Positions 1-8,591 are shown, counted from the stretch's first letter. The stretch is 64,000 nt of DNA from Candidatus Rhodoferax bjergmarkensis (GCA_016708345.1 JADJFX010000008.1:124001-188000); one strand, 5' to 3'. The notes: generated from the letters alone by a model not told the origin. Numbers and translations are program-made.

Positions 1-28
1 GCTTGGCGGCCCCTGGGCCACGCCCGCT

Positions 29-1600
29 TTAACGGTTGTAAGCCGTTTCTCCGTGGTAGGTAATGTCCAAACCTTCGCGCTCTTCTTCTTCGCTCACCCG
101 CAGGCCCACGGTCAAGTCCACCAGTTTGAACGCCACCACCGACACCACAGCCGACCAGACCACGGTGGTCAGCACCGCTTTGGCCTGCACCCAGACTTGG
201 GAGGAGATGGAATAGTCGGCACTGGCAATGGCCGAGGCCGTGACCCAGTCGGCCACGTAGCCGGGGCCGCCCAAGGCTGGCGAGTTGAACACGCCGGTCA
301 GCAGCGCACCCACAATGCCGCCCACGCCATGCACGCCGAACACGTCCAGCGAGTCGTCAGCGCCCAGCAGCTTCTTCAGGCCATGCACACCCCACAGGCA
401 GGCAAAGCCGGCCACGGCACCAATGACCAGCGCACCGCCGATACCCACGTTGCCCGCAGCAGGGGTGACGGCTACCAAACCAGCCACAGCACCCGAGGCA
501 GCGCCCAGCATGGAGGCCTTGCCCTTCATCAGCGCTTCACCCATGCACCAGGCCAGCACAGCAGCCGCTGTTGCGCCAAAGGTGTTGATGAAGGCCAGCG
601 CGGCAAAACCGTTGGCTTCCAGCGCGGAACCGGCGTTGAAACCAAACCAGCCCACCCACAACAAGGAAGCACCCACCATGGTCATGGTCAGGCTGTGCGG
701 TGCCATGGCTTCACGGCCATAACCAATACGCTTGCCGACCATGAAGGCACCGACCAGGCCGGCAACCGCAGCGTTGATGTGCACCACGGTGCCGCCGGCA
801 AAGTCCAGCGCTCCGCTTTGCCAGATGTAGCCGGCCTTGGCGTTCATCGCATCAACCACTTCTTTGCCGGTGTAGGCGTCAGGCCCCATCCAGAACCAGA
901 CCATGTGCGCAACCGGTGCATAGCTGAAGGTGAACCAGATCACCATGAACATCAGCACGGCGGAGAACTTCATGCGCTCGGCAAACGCGCCCACAATCAG
1001 CGCGCAGGTGATGCCGGCAAACGTGGCCTGGAAGGCGGCAAACACGATCTCGGGAATGACCACGCCCTTGCTGAAGGTGGCTGCGTTGACAAAGGTGCCT
1101 GCCGCGTTGTCCCAAATGCCCTTCATGAACAGGCGGTCAAAGCTGCCAATAAAGGCGTTGCCCTCGGTGAACGCAAGGCTGTAGCCGTAAATGAACCACA
1201 GCACCACAATCAGTGAGAACGTGACCATGACCTGCATCAGCACCGACAGCATGTTTTTGCTGCGCACCAGGCCGCCATAGAACAGCGCCAAGCCGGGCAC
1301 GGTCATCAGAATCACCAGCAAAGTGGAGACCATCATCCAGGCGGTGTCGCCTTTGTTGGGCACGGGAGCCGCTGGCGTGGCCGCCGGGGTGGCGGGTGCC
1401 GCAGCAGCAGCCGTTGCAGCAGGTGCCACGGCATCGGTTGCCGCAGCTGGCGCTGCCGCCGTGGCCGCCGCATCAGCAGGTTTGGCCTCAGCGGTGGCTA
1501 CGGCAGCAGCTGGCGCCACCGCAGCAGTTTCAGCGCTGGCAAAGTTTGCAGAGCTGAGCAGACCCAGCCCCAAAACCAGGGATAAAAATAGTTTTTTCAT
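29..1600 (-). CDS. amtB: AmtB-type ammonium transporter
   Basis: Ammonium/ammonia channel of the inner membrane, gated by the PII protein encoded just upstream. The 523-residue product starts with a signal peptide (MKKLFLSLVLGLGLL), then a long Ala/Pro/Thr-rich periplasmic leader to about residue 85, then eleven hydrophobic segments typical of Amt/Rh proteins, including YGGLVRSKN near the start of the core and the conserved His region FGVHGVGGIVGALLTG. The Ala-rich leader is common in betaproteobacterial AmtB. A longer frame runs upstream to 1738 inside glnK, but the start at 1600 gives a proper signal peptide and lies 19 nt after glnK. Last gene of the torF-like/glnK/amtB operon. Confidence 0.96.
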   Translation of the reverse strand: MKKLFLSLVLGLGLLSSANFASAETAAVAPAAAVATAEAKPADAAATAAAPAAATDAVAPAATAAAAAPATPAATPAAPVPNKGDTAWMMVSTLLVILMTVPGLALFYGGLVRSKNMLSVLMQVMVTFSLIVVLWFIYGYSLAFTEGNAFIGSFDRLFMKGIWDNAAGTFVNAATFSKGVVIPEIVFAAFQATFAGITCALIVGAFAERMKFSAVLMFMVIWFTFSYAPVAHMVWFWMGPDAYTGKEVVDAMNAKAGYIWQSGALDFAGGTVVHINAAVAGLVGAFMVGKRIGYGREAMAPHSLTMTMVGASLLWVGWFGFNAGSALEANGFAALAFINTFGATAAAVLAWCMGEALMKGKASMLGAASGAVAGLVAVTPAAGNVGIGGALVIGAVAGFACLWGVHGLKKLLGADDSLDVFGVHGVGGIVGALLTGVFNSPALGGPGYVADWVTASAIASADYSISSQVWVQAKAVLTTVVWSAVVSVVAFKLVDLTVGLRVSEEEEREGLDITYHGETAYNR

Positions 1601-1619
1601 GGCAGTTCTCGCATAGGGG

Positions 1620-1958
1620 TTAGAGCGCTTCTTTGCCGGTTTCACCGGTGCGGATGCGAACAACTTGCTCCAGGTTGTAAACAAAAATCTTGCCGTCGCC
1701 GATCTTGCCGGTGCGCGCTGCGCCCTCAACGGCTTCAATCACGCGGTCCACCAAAGCGTCGTCAATGGCGGCTTCGATCTTCACTTTGGGCAAAAAGTCC
1801 ACCACGTATTCGGCACCGCGGTACAGCTCGGTGTGGCCTTTTTGACGGCCAAAGCCTTTGACCTCGGTCACGGTAATGCCCTGCACGCCGATGCCGGAGA
1901 GTGCTTCGCGCACCTCATCGAGCTTGAAGGGTTTGATGATGGCAGTAACAAGTTTCAT
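1620..1958 (-). CDS. glnK: Nitrogen regulatory PII protein GlnK
   Basis: PII signalling protein, 112 residues, the normal family length. The sequence opens MKLVTAIIKPFKLDEVREAL; the T-loop carries Tyr51 (RGAEYVVDF), the uridylylation site, and the C-terminal half has the nucleotide-binding stretch GKIGDGKIFV. PII senses 2-oxoglutarate, ATP/ADP and glutamine status and plugs AmtB when nitrogen is plentiful. It lies between the porin-like gene and amtB on one transcript, the usual glnK-amtB pairing. Confidence 0.97.
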   Translation of the reverse strand: MKLVTAIIKPFKLDEVREALSGIGVQGITVTEVKGFGRQKGHTELYRGAEYVVDFLPKVKIEAAIDDALVDRVIEAVEGAARTGKIGDGKIFVYNLEQVVRIRTGETGKEAL

Positions 1959-1985
1959 GGCTTTTCCTTCGGTTTTATCGGGTCA

Positions 1986-2753
1986 TCAGAAGCTGTATTT
2001 CAGGCCAACCGTCAGCGCGTTTTTGCCCAGGTTTTCAACCGGCGAGACCGCATTGGTGTAGAACGACGCACTGGCGTTGGTGCCAACGGCAGCCACTGTG
2101 GCAGACAGGCCGTTGCCAAAGTCTTTCGCCAGCGTCAGGGAATAGTCGGTGTAGTCACCCAGATCACCGGCTTGGTTGGGGATCATCTGGCGGCCAATAT
2201 GCGGTGTGAGCGTCAGGCCGGAGCCCAGATCAAACGCAGCGGCCAGCTCAAAATAGGCGCTGCCTGCACTGCTGTTGTTGGCAATAAAGTTGCTGGTGGC
2301 GCGGCTGTATTTGGCCGTGACCAAACCGTAGGTCAGGGCGGCATACACCTCGGTGGTGTTTGCGTTGGCAAGTTTGGTGGCCGCGTTATTGCCGGGGTAC
2401 TGGTAGGTGATCACGCCAAGGTCGTAGCTCAAACCGCTTTTGATTTCACCTTTGTAGCCGCCGTACACGTCCACTTCAAGGTTGCCCTCGGTGGCGGTCA
2501 CATAGTCCTTGATCCAGTTGATGCCGGAGCCCCAGACACCCAGGTACAGCCCGCTCTTGTGCGCAAAATCAACCCCGCCTTGCAGCGTTGGTTTGAATGA
2601 GGTTTGTGAAATGCCCCGAAAACGGTAGTCACTGGTTGCACCCACGTTGTACGATAAGGTGTAGATTGGCTCTGGTGCTTTGGCTTGCGAGAAAGCAGAG
2701 GTGCACAGGCACAAAGCGGCAAGCGCCAATGAGGATTTAGAAGTCAGGGTCAT
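1986..2753 (-). CDS. TorF-family putative porin (TIGR02001-like)
   Basis: Predicted outer-membrane protein of 255 residues with a signal peptide (MTLTSKSSLALAALCLCTSAFSQA) followed by the family signature SYNVGATSDYRFRGISQT, alternating amphipathic strands and a C-terminal Phe (GLKYSF), as expected for a beta-barrel. The family is repeatedly found next to glnK-amtB in betaproteobacteria, which suggests a role in uptake of a nitrogen source; the substrate is unknown. The start at 2753 is preceded by TTGGAGCACTTT; the upstream in-frame start lacks this site. First gene of the nitrogen-controlled operon. Confidence 0.85.
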   Translation of the reverse strand: MTLTSKSSLALAALCLCTSAFSQAKAPEPIYTLSYNVGATSDYRFRGISQTSFKPTLQGGVDFAHKSGLYLGVWGSGINWIKDYVTATEGNLEVDVYGGYKGEIKSGLSYDLGVITYQYPGNNAATKLANANTTEVYAALTYGLVTAKYSRATSNFIANNSSAGSAYFELAAAFDLGSGLTLTPHIGRQMIPNQAGDLGDYTDYSLTLAKDFGNGLSATVAAVGTNASASFYTNAVSPVENLGKNALTVGLKYSF

Positions 2754-2790
2754 AAAGTGCTCCAAAGTTAAAAGGGGGTGCATTGCTTAC

Positions 2791-2805
2791 GCATAGAACG
2801 TGCCA
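2791..2805 (-). promoter_or_regulatory. Sigma-54 (RpoN) promoter of the torF-like/glnK/amtB operon
   Basis: Read on the minus strand the sequence is TGGCACGTTCTATGC: a perfect -24 element TGGCAC, five bases, and ATGC in place of TTGC at -12. The spacing between the GG and GC pairs is the canonical one. The predicted transcript start is about 2780, leaving a ~27 nt leader before the start at 2753. Confidence 0.85.
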
Positions 2806-2868
2806 GATGTCTTTTTCACCACCCGCCTCGCCTGAGTGCATCGATTTCACTGGTTTAGACTAAGATAA

Positions 2869-2884
2869 CTGTAGATAAATACAG
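2869..2884. promoter_or_regulatory. Putative LexA (SOS) box upstream of comM
   Basis: The palindrome CTGTAGATAAATACAG fits CTGT-N8-ACAG exactly, and the flanking bases extend the match to the classical 20 bp LexA site. It lies 82 bp before comM and just upstream of a possible -10 box TATAAA at 2893-2898, where a bound repressor would block RNA polymerase. A role for the divergent operon is less likely because that has its own sigma-54 promoter 64 bp away. Confidence 0.6.
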
Positions 2885-2898
2885 TCAATAAATATAAA

Positions 2899-2915
2899 TG
2901 CACCTGGTTGGTGCA
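2899..2915. promoter_or_regulatory. NtrC enhancer-binding site
   Basis: TGCACCTGGTTGGTGCA is a 17 bp site with perfect TGCACC/GGTGCA arms and 5 bp spacing, matching the NtrC consensus. It is centred about 127 bp upstream of the predicted sigma-54 start, a normal enhancer distance. Two more half-sites (GGTGCA at 2924-2929 and TGCACC at 2941-2946) lie next to it and may strengthen binding. Confidence 0.85.
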
Positions 2916-2965
2916 AATAAACGGGTGCAACAGTTGTTTCTGCACCTTTTTGGAGAGGAATCCAC

Positions 2966-4507
2966 ATGAGTCTGTCTTTGGTGCAAAGTCGCGCCCTGCT
3001 GGGGCTGGAGGCGGCAGCGGTCACCGTTGAGGTGCATCTGGCCAACGGCCTGCCCAGCTTCACGCTGGTTGGTTTGGCCGATGTGGAGGTAAAAGAAGCA
3101 CGTGAGCGGGTGCGTTCGGCCATCCAGAACTCGGGGCTGGAGTTCCCCCACAACAAGCGCATCACCGTCAACCTGGCCCCGGCTGACCTGCCCAAAGACT
3201 CGGGGCGTTTTGACCTGCCCATTGCCCTGGGCATTCTGGCCGCCAGCGGGCAAATAGACGCCGCCCAACTGGCCGGCCACGAATTTGCCGGTGAGTTGTC
3301 ACTGTCCGGCGAACTGCGCCCGGTGCGCGGCGCGCTGGCCATGAGCCTGGCCTTGCACGCTGGCGGCGTGGTCACCCGGCTGGTCTTGCCCCCCGGCAGC
3401 GCCGAAGAAGCCGCCCTGGTGCCAGATGCCCAAGTATTCAGTGCGCGGCATTTGCTCGATTTGGTTCAGCACTTCCGCCCCGCCGACAGCGAGGCCGCGC
3501 CACAGGACCCCACGGCAGAATCGGGCTGGTCGCGCGTCGCCAACACCGTGCAAACGCAGCCCCTGCCCTACCCCGACCTGGCCGATGTAAAAGGCCAGCT
3601 GGGGGCCAAACGGGCGCTGGAGATTGCGGCGGCGGGCGGGCACAGCCTGATTTTCATGGGGCCACCGGGGTCGGGCAAATCCATGCTGGCGCACCGTTTT
3701 GCCGGCTTGTTGCCTGACATGACCACCACCGAAGCATTGCAAAGTGCGGCCGTGGCCAGTCTGGGCGGGCGTTTCACGCTGGAGCGCTGGGCGCAGCGCC
3801 CCACCTGCAGCCCGCACCACACCGCCAGCGCGGTGGCCTTGGTCGGCGGCGGCTCGCCGCCGCGGCCCGGCGAAATCTCGCTGGCCCACCACGGTGTGTT
3901 GTTTCTGGACGAACTGCCCGAGTTCCCCCGCGCCGCGCTCGAAGCCCTGCGCGAGCCGCTGGAGACGGGCTCCATCACCATCTCGCGGGCGGCGCGCCGG
4001 GCGGAGTTTCCGGCGCGTTTTCAGCTGATTGGTGCCATGAACCCCTGCCCTTGCGGCTATCTGGGCTCCACCCAAAAAGCCTGCCGCTGCACGCCCGACC
4101 AGGTGGCCCGCTACCAAAGCAAGCTCAGCGGCCCCCTGATCGACCGCATTGACCTGCATGTAGAAGTGCCCGCCGTGGTACCGGCTGATTTGATGCAGAC
4201 CCAAGCGGGTGAATCCAGCGCCGCCGTTCGCGCGCGCTGCAGCGCTGCCAGGGAGCGCGCCATGGCACGCCAGGGCAAACCCAACCAGGCTTTGCAGGGG
4301 CAAGAAATTGACCAGCATTTGCTGCTGGACGACGCGGCCGTGAAATTCTTGAACGTAGCCGCCGCCCGGCTGGGCTGGTCAGCCCGCAGCACGCACCGGG
4401 CCTTGAAAGTGGCGCGCACCATTGCCGATCTGGCCGGAGCCCACAGCACGCAGGTCACCCATGTGGCCGAGGCCATGCAATACCGGCGCTCGCTCAAAAC
4501 AAGCTAA
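2966..4507 (+). CDS. comM: YifB/ComM family Mg-chelatase-like AAA+ ATPase
   Basis: Hexameric AAA+ helicase that drives branch migration during integration of incoming DNA in natural transformation. 513 residues, the usual length: an N-terminal ChlI-like domain beginning MSLSLVQSRALLGLEAAAVTVEV, Walker A GPPGSGKS at about residue 232, Walker B LFLDELPEF, a Cys-rich NPCPCGYLG segment, and a C-terminal Mg-chelatase domain. GGAGAGGAATCCAC precedes the ATG. Monocistronic, divergent from the nitrogen operon, ended by a strong terminator. Confidence 0.95.
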   Translation: MSLSLVQSRALLGLEAAAVTVEVHLANGLPSFTLVGLADVEVKEARERVRSAIQNSGLEFPHNKRITVNLAPADLPKDSGRFDLPIALGILAASGQIDAAQLAGHEFAGELSLSGELRPVRGALAMSLALHAGGVVTRLVLPPGSAEEAALVPDAQVFSARHLLDLVQHFRPADSEAAPQDPTAESGWSRVANTVQTQPLPYPDLADVKGQLGAKRALEIAAAGGHSLIFMGPPGSGKSMLAHRFAGLLPDMTTTEALQSAAVASLGGRFTLERWAQRPTCSPHHTASAVALVGGGSPPRPGEISLAHHGVLFLDELPEFPRAALEALREPLETGSITISRAARRAEFPARFQLIGAMNPCPCGYLGSTQKACRCTPDQVARYQSKLSGPLIDRIDLHVEVPAVVPADLMQTQAGESSAAVRARCSAARERAMARQGKPNQALQGQEIDQHLLLDDAAVKFLNVAAARLGWSARSTHRALKVARTIADLAGAHSTQVTHVAEAMQYRRSLKTS

Positions 4508-4558
4508 CTTTCATGCCTCGGATTGCGGGGCACCCCGAGACATGAAAGTTTAGTTTTT
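4506..4558 (+). terminator. Rho-independent terminator of comM
   Basis: Arms 4506-4521 and 4535-4550 form a 16 bp stem (AACTTTCATG / CATGAAAGTT outer part, CTCGG / CCGAG inner part) with one mismatch, followed by TAGTTTTT. It begins within the comM stop codon. Confidence 0.85.
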
Positions 4559-4615
4559 CACGTTTGGGACTGCAGCACACATGGACTGCCGATGAACCAA
4601 CGCGGGAAGGGGAAA

Positions 4616-4972
4616 TTATCGTGAGAGCCGGGCGGCACGGGGCCTTTGGGCCACTGGCAACAATGCGCAAAAAAGCGTGGTGACATACTGAATGCGCGCC
4701 TTGGCAATCCGCTCGCCCACGTGGCCTGCCAACAACTGCATCATGTCGCTGCGCAAATACCACAGCGACTGAAGGTCAGGCGCGTACTGCACACGGTTCA
4801 AGAGGTAGGTCAGCTCTTCGCTTGGATCGAACCCCACCAGACAGTCCAGCATAGCCTGCCTAGCTTCCTTGAGGCGGCTGGCGTGACTGGCATCAGGCGC
4901 AGTTTCGCCAAACAGGCTCATCAGACTGGAGGCAAATCGGGACTTTTTCCAACTCATGGTGCAAGGGTGCAA
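4616..4972 (-). CDS. Hypothetical small soluble protein
   Basis: 118 residues, or 113 if it starts at the second Met (MSWKKSRFASSL, position 4957). No signal peptide or membrane segment. The middle is helical and Leu-rich (LVGFDPSEELTYLLNRVQYAPDLQSLWYLRSDMMQLLAGHVGE split over about residues 46-87) and the C-terminus is basic. I do not recognise the family. It converges on comM. The coherent amino-acid composition makes it likely real, but neither start has a clear ribosome-binding site. Confidence 0.55.
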   Translation of the reverse strand: MHPCTMSWKKSRFASSLMSLFGETAPDASHASRLKEARQAMLDCLVGFDPSEELTYLLNRVQYAPDLQSLWYLRSDMMQLLAGHVGERIAKARIQYVTTLFCALLPVAQRPRAARLSR

Positions 4973-5086
4973 ATACAGGGCTAAGTGAGTAACTTGACGT
5001 GAAAGTTAAGCCGATTTGACCACCAAGCCTGTGTGGCAGATGCAGTATTTGGTGAAAACTTGTAACAGTCGTCCACTCCACTTCAT

Positions 5087-5146
5087 TTTGCTATGGTATT
5101 GATAGCTCGTTGCGCTTATTCTGCGTGCGCAAAGTGGCAATTTGAC
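5087..5146 (+). repeat. Copy a of the ~60 bp dispersed repeat
   Basis: Contains GATAGCTCGTTGCGC, then TGCGTGCGCAAAGTGGC and a T-rich end, matching the family plan ATAGCTGCTTGCGCA - ~8 nt - TGCGC - GGC - TTT. It is the main feature of the gene-free stretch 4973-5208 between the hypothetical gene and the pilin cluster. Confidence 0.65.
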
Positions 5147-5208
5147 GCTTGAAATTTAGTGTAATACGGCCATGGCGGCTCAAGCACCCGCCGGGCTGCG
5201 TGCGGGTG

Positions 5209-5820
5209 TCAGTTCAAGCGCAGGACGGCGTTGGCGACGGCGATGTTTTCGTCTTGTCCTGTACAAACCGTTCCGGTGCGGAAATTTCCCGTGGCCCCAT
5301 TGCCATCGTCAGTGGCGCGGTCAATTTGCAGGGCAATGTCGCAATCAATGTTCTGCACCCGCACCACGTTGTTCCAGTTCGCTGGCAGCCCTGCCAGTAG
5401 CGGCAGGGCGGCGGCGGCCGTGCGGTTGGTCAGGGTGATGGTGACGGTGCCATTGAGGGTCAGCGGTGCCAAGGCATCACCACGCAGCATGGAGGAGCGG
5501 ATCAACTCTTCGGTGGCGCAGGTGGATTCGGCACCGGTGTTGATGACGCCATCACCATTGCCGACACAGGTGGCAGACAGACTCGGAATGGCAGCAATCG
5601 CCCCCGCCAAGTCGCCGGGCCAAGCACCATAACGGTCACGAAACTGCTGGCTGGCCGTAGCCACATCGGCAACAGCCTTGACGACATCTTTGGTACGCGC
5701 ATTGCGCAGCACCGAGCGTGCATTGAGAACACCACCCAAGAGGAGGCCGATGATGACCAGCACGATGGCAATTTCGACCAAGGTAAAACCCCGGTTGCGT
5801 TGTCTGCCCGTTGGGTTCAT
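5209..5820 (-). CDS. Type IV prepilin-like protein 4
   Basis: Pilin-like subunit, 203 residues. Class III signal: basic leader (NPTGRQRNR) then G|FTLVEIAIVLVIIGLLLG, the prepilin peptidase/N-methylation site and hydrophobic N-terminal helix with Glu5. After the helix comes RDRYGAWPGD, a motif shared with two neighbouring pilins, and a globular domain with Cys pairs, NGDGVI and a late Cys that may form a disulfide. The start at 5820 has AGGAAAAAGC upstream. Last gene of the pilin run. Confidence 0.85.
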   Translation of the reverse strand: MNPTGRQRNRGFTLVEIAIVLVIIGLLLGGVLNARSVLRNARTKDVVKAVADVATASQQFRDRYGAWPGDLAGAIAAIPSLSATCVGNGDGVINTGAESTCATEELIRSSMLRGDALAPLTLNGTVTITLTNRTAAAALPLLAGLPANWNNVVRVQNIDCDIALQIDRATDDGNGATGNFRTGTVCTGQDENIAVANAVLRLN

Positions 5821-5851
5821 GCTTTTTCCTGACGCCTTCGCTGGAAAATGA

Positions 5852-6487
5852 TCACAGGGGCACAAAGGTGCGCACTGCCGTTCCACCTGCCGTGCATGCG
5901 GCATCGGTCATCACCTTGCCGGTTGTCGCAACGCCATCGTCCAGCGCCCGGTCCACGTCCAGCACCACCTCGCACGGCAGGTTGAAGAAAACGACCACAT
6001 TGAGCACAGCAGGGTTGGCCGCAATATAGCCGGCAGAAGCATTGGCTGCCGTCCCTGCCATATGTACGGGTCCAAACGATGACTGAATGCGACGGGTTGC
6101 GTCGGTACCCAGTTTGCCGATCAGACCCGCTTGGTAAAGCTGCACCGGTGCCTGGCCAATTTCTGTTGCGGCTGTCGCTACCCCGGTGACAGCATTGAGA
6201 GTGCCAGTGATCAACCCGTTCCCATTGCCAGCTGCAGCTACTACGTTGGGGATTTGGTTGGCCACATAAATCCAGTCGCCAGGTAAATAACCATAACGCT
6301 GCTTAAAGCTAAGCGCCGCCGTTTGCAAATCGCTGGCAATCTGGATCACATCCTGCGCCTGCGTGCGGCTGATCTGGCCGCGCCCGGCCATCAGACCCGC
6401 CGCCAGCAAAATGCCGCCCAGCACAATCACAATGGCCATTTCAGCCAGGGTAAAACCGCTTTGTTTGTTGGAGGTTGTGGGTTTCAT
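5852..6487 (-). CDS. Type IV prepilin-like protein 3
   Basis: 211-residue prepilin-like protein: leader MKPTTSNKQSG then FTLAEMAIVIVLGGILLAAG, with Glu5 retained and Ala for Val4. The conserved KQRYGYLPGD motif follows the first helix; the rest is a Gly/Ala/Thr-rich globular domain with two late Cys (LPCEVVLDVD and DAACTAG), similar to the end of the next pilin (CDIALQID), so the two are probably paralogues. 31 nt separate it from that gene. Confidence 0.85.
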   Translation of the reverse strand: MKPTTSNKQSGFTLAEMAIVIVLGGILLAAGLMAGRGQISRTQAQDVIQIASDLQTAALSFKQRYGYLPGDWIYVANQIPNVVAAAGNGNGLITGTLNAVTGVATAATEIGQAPVQLYQAGLIGKLGTDATRRIQSSFGPVHMAGTAANASAGYIAANPAVLNVVVFFNLPCEVVLDVDRALDDGVATTGKVMTDAACTAGGTAVRTFVPL

Positions 6488-6515
6488 GGTTTTGTCTCTC
6501 ATTGGTTTGCCCGGC

Positions 6516-7592
6516 TCAGGGGCAGCGGGTCGAAATACCGGGGAAGGCGGCCAGCAACTGGGCATAGGTCACATCCGCCGCTGCTGCGCCGAACATGGAC
6601 AATTGGTACAGCCGCTTGGCTGGGGCCGTGCTGGCGTTGGACACCGCAGTCCCGGTACGGCATGAATACGCGGGGGCAACAGGACAGGAGTAAACGATGG
6701 CACTATTGCCAACGCTAGGCTGAACCGCCACCAAACTTGGCGCGGGAATGGGCGGTGTGCAGCTTGCCAAGGCCACCTGCTGCAGGGCCTGTTCACGGTA
6801 AAAGGCTGATGAGCTGCCCTTGAGGGTTTTGTCGTCCACCAGCGGCTGCAGTAAATCTCTCGGGCTCATGGAGGCCACCACGTCATCGAACAGCCCACCG
6901 AAGGCTGCAGCCACCTCGGTGGGAGGGCGGCTGACAAAGCTGGTGGAGGCTACCGTGGCATTGGCCAATTCATCGACCCCTGTTGGCGCTGGAAGGACTG
7001 TGCCGCGCACCGTGCGGGCACCCGCGCCATTTTTACCGTGTGAAATGATCATGACGACTGGGTTTGGAACCACTGCCGCACCCAACACACCAGCGGCATC
7101 GCGCTCGCGCAGAGTGAACGCTGTCAAAGGCGTGCCGAGTTCACCCAGCGTGAAAGCCGTGGCACCTGCCGTAAGCGTCCAGTTGCTGCTGGTGGCCGGG
7201 GTGCGGTTGGCCACGCGGTAGGTGAAAAAATTGGACCAGCCGTCCTGCACATCACCCATCGACAACCCCAATGCCTGCCAAGGAACAATGCCGCGCCCGG
7301 CGTTGACCAGGCACGGCGTGTCTTCAGCGCCATCCCAAGGGGCAACCGAATTGGGACACGGCAATCGGCCGTTTGTTCGCAAATAGGCAAGCAGTGCGCC
7401 TTTGATGCGTTCTTGCTTGACTTTGGTTTCGCTCCAAGCCGCGCTGTCCCGCGTGGCGCTGAGCAAACGCAGCCCCATGGTCAGGACAATGGCCATCAAG
7501 GTCACCACCACAGCCATTTCCACCAGCGTAAAACCAGCCGCGCGATGCCAAGCGCAGGGGTGAAAACGTTGCAGTGGTCGGGTGGGCTTCAT
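6516..7592 (-). CDS. Type IV prepilin-like protein 2 (long)
   Basis: The largest prepilin of the cluster, 358 residues: leader ending HRAAG, then FTLVEMAVVVTLMAIVLTMG. After the N-terminal helix it has LRTNGRLPCPN, common in large minor pilins of this order. Eight or so Cys suggest disulfide-stabilised loops. It may be a tip subunit or adhesin-like minor pilin (inference). A TTG start at 7619 is possible, but ATG at 7592 gives the normal leader. Confidence 0.82.
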   Translation of the reverse strand: MKPTRPLQRFHPCAWHRAAGFTLVEMAVVVTLMAIVLTMGLRLLSATRDSAAWSETKVKQERIKGALLAYLRTNGRLPCPNSVAPWDGAEDTPCLVNAGRGIVPWQALGLSMGDVQDGWSNFFTYRVANRTPATSSNWTLTAGATAFTLGELGTPLTAFTLRERDAAGVLGAAVVPNPVVMIISHGKNGAGARTVRGTVLPAPTGVDELANATVASTSFVSRPPTEVAAAFGGLFDDVVASMSPRDLLQPLVDDKTLKGSSSAFYREQALQQVALASCTPPIPAPSLVAVQPSVGNSAIVYSCPVAPAYSCRTGTAVSNASTAPAKRLYQLSMFGAAAADVTYAQLLAAFPGISTRCP

Positions 7593-7607
7593 GGATTTTG
7601 GCCTGTT

Positions 7608-7669
7608 AAATGCTTCCAAAATGATAGCTGCTTGCGCATATTTGGTGCGCGCAATGGGCTTATTTTGAT
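7608..7669 (+). repeat. Copy b of the ~60 bp dispersed repeat
   Basis: ATGATAGCTGCTTGCGCATA followed by GTGCGCGCAATGGGCTTATTTTG. It sits directly upstream of the long prepilin gene, between it and a terminator. Confidence 0.85.
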
Positions 7670-7722
7670 CTTATTTTCAGCTGTTCGCCACTTGATCTTG
7701 GGCCAGAACCTGGTCTTGGGCA

Positions 7723-7746
7723 AAAAACCCGCCGAAGCGGGTTTTT
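7723..7746 (-). terminator. Rho-independent terminator after the first prepilin gene
   Basis: Symmetric hairpin AAAAACCCGC - CGAA - GCGGGTTTTT. It lies 43 nt beyond the stop of the 7789-8466 prepilin gene, with a U run in that direction; the A/T symmetry could let it work both ways. It implies that the downstream pilins have their own promoter or rely on read-through. Confidence 0.85.
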
Positions 7747-7788
7747 ATTACTGCTATTAAACTGACACAAACAACCAGCCATCCAACT

Positions 7789-8466
7789 TTAGATGGGCAT
7801 GCAAACCGTCCAACGGGTGGCAGTCGTTTCGTTGTAAGGGGTGGCGGCAGGCGCTACGGCTGCTGGATTTAACGGATTGCCAGCTGCAGTGGCACCACGC
7901 AATGTCCCAGTGTTATTCGCAGCACCGCCACCATCAATCAGGCTGTCGATACCAGCAGCCTGCTTGGTCGTCAACCCAGAAGCACACACCAACGGACCCG
8001 TCATTCCATAAGCTGGCCCCGCTGTAATACCGATCAATCCACCGCCGCCATGCGTAGGCAAGCCCGGAACGCCTGGCCCAGCCGCTGGGTCGCCCGTGAT
8101 GAGGCCTGAGCCACGCAAAGATCGCCAAAGGGCAGGCTGCTCTGTCGCAGCCGTGTTACCAAAAGTTGTCCCTACGGGGATCGCCAAAGCTCCGTTTGCG
8201 GCTATGGCAGCGGCAGTACCCGTCCAACCGCGCCCGGTCAGGGTCGCAGCAAGTTCATCGCCGGGAAGTGCCTTGTAGCGGTCAATGTAGCCGTTGTAGG
8301 CCGCCTGAATGGCCTTCATGTCATTAACGATGCTCTTGATCCGGGAGTTCTCAATCAGCTCCTGCCCCTTGAGCACCCCGCCCAGCAGCAAGCCAATGAT
8401 GACCAGAACGATAGCGATTTCGACCAGCGTGAAACCCGCTTGGCGAGTCCGGTTGCGAATACTCAT
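7789..8466 (-). CDS. Type IV prepilin-like protein 1 (candidate major pilin)
   Basis: 225 residues: leader MSIRNRTRQAG then FTLVEIAIVLVIIGLLLGG with Glu5, followed by a typical pilin helix (LKGQELIENSRIKSIVNDMKAI) and DRYKALPGD. The globular part is Gly/Ala/Thr-rich with a Cys near the C-terminus (TRWTVCMPI) and one at VCASG, a likely pilin disulfide loop. AAGGAAACACC precedes the ATG. Its own terminator and first position suggest it is the most highly expressed subunit, but that is inference. Confidence 0.87.
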   Translation of the reverse strand: MSIRNRTRQAGFTLVEIAIVLVIIGLLLGGVLKGQELIENSRIKSIVNDMKAIQAAYNGYIDRYKALPGDELAATLTGRGWTGTAAAIAANGALAIPVGTTFGNTAATEQPALWRSLRGSGLITGDPAAGPGVPGLPTHGGGGLIGITAGPAYGMTGPLVCASGLTTKQAAGIDSLIDGGGAANNTGTLRGATAAGNPLNPAAVAPAATPYNETTATRWTVCMPI

Positions 8467-8591
8467 GGTGTTTCCTTTTTCCAGTTAATCAATGGGGAAA
8501 TCCTCAATCAGGTGCCCCGCAGAACTTGCAATGTACTGAGCTTGCGAAGCGCCGGGTGTCAAATTTTTTTACAAACCGCAAAAATTCGGGT

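Noticed and set aside
53..1216. A 387-codon plus-strand frame opposite amtB
   Set aside because: amtB has signal peptide and transport motifs; the opposite frame is a compositional shadow.
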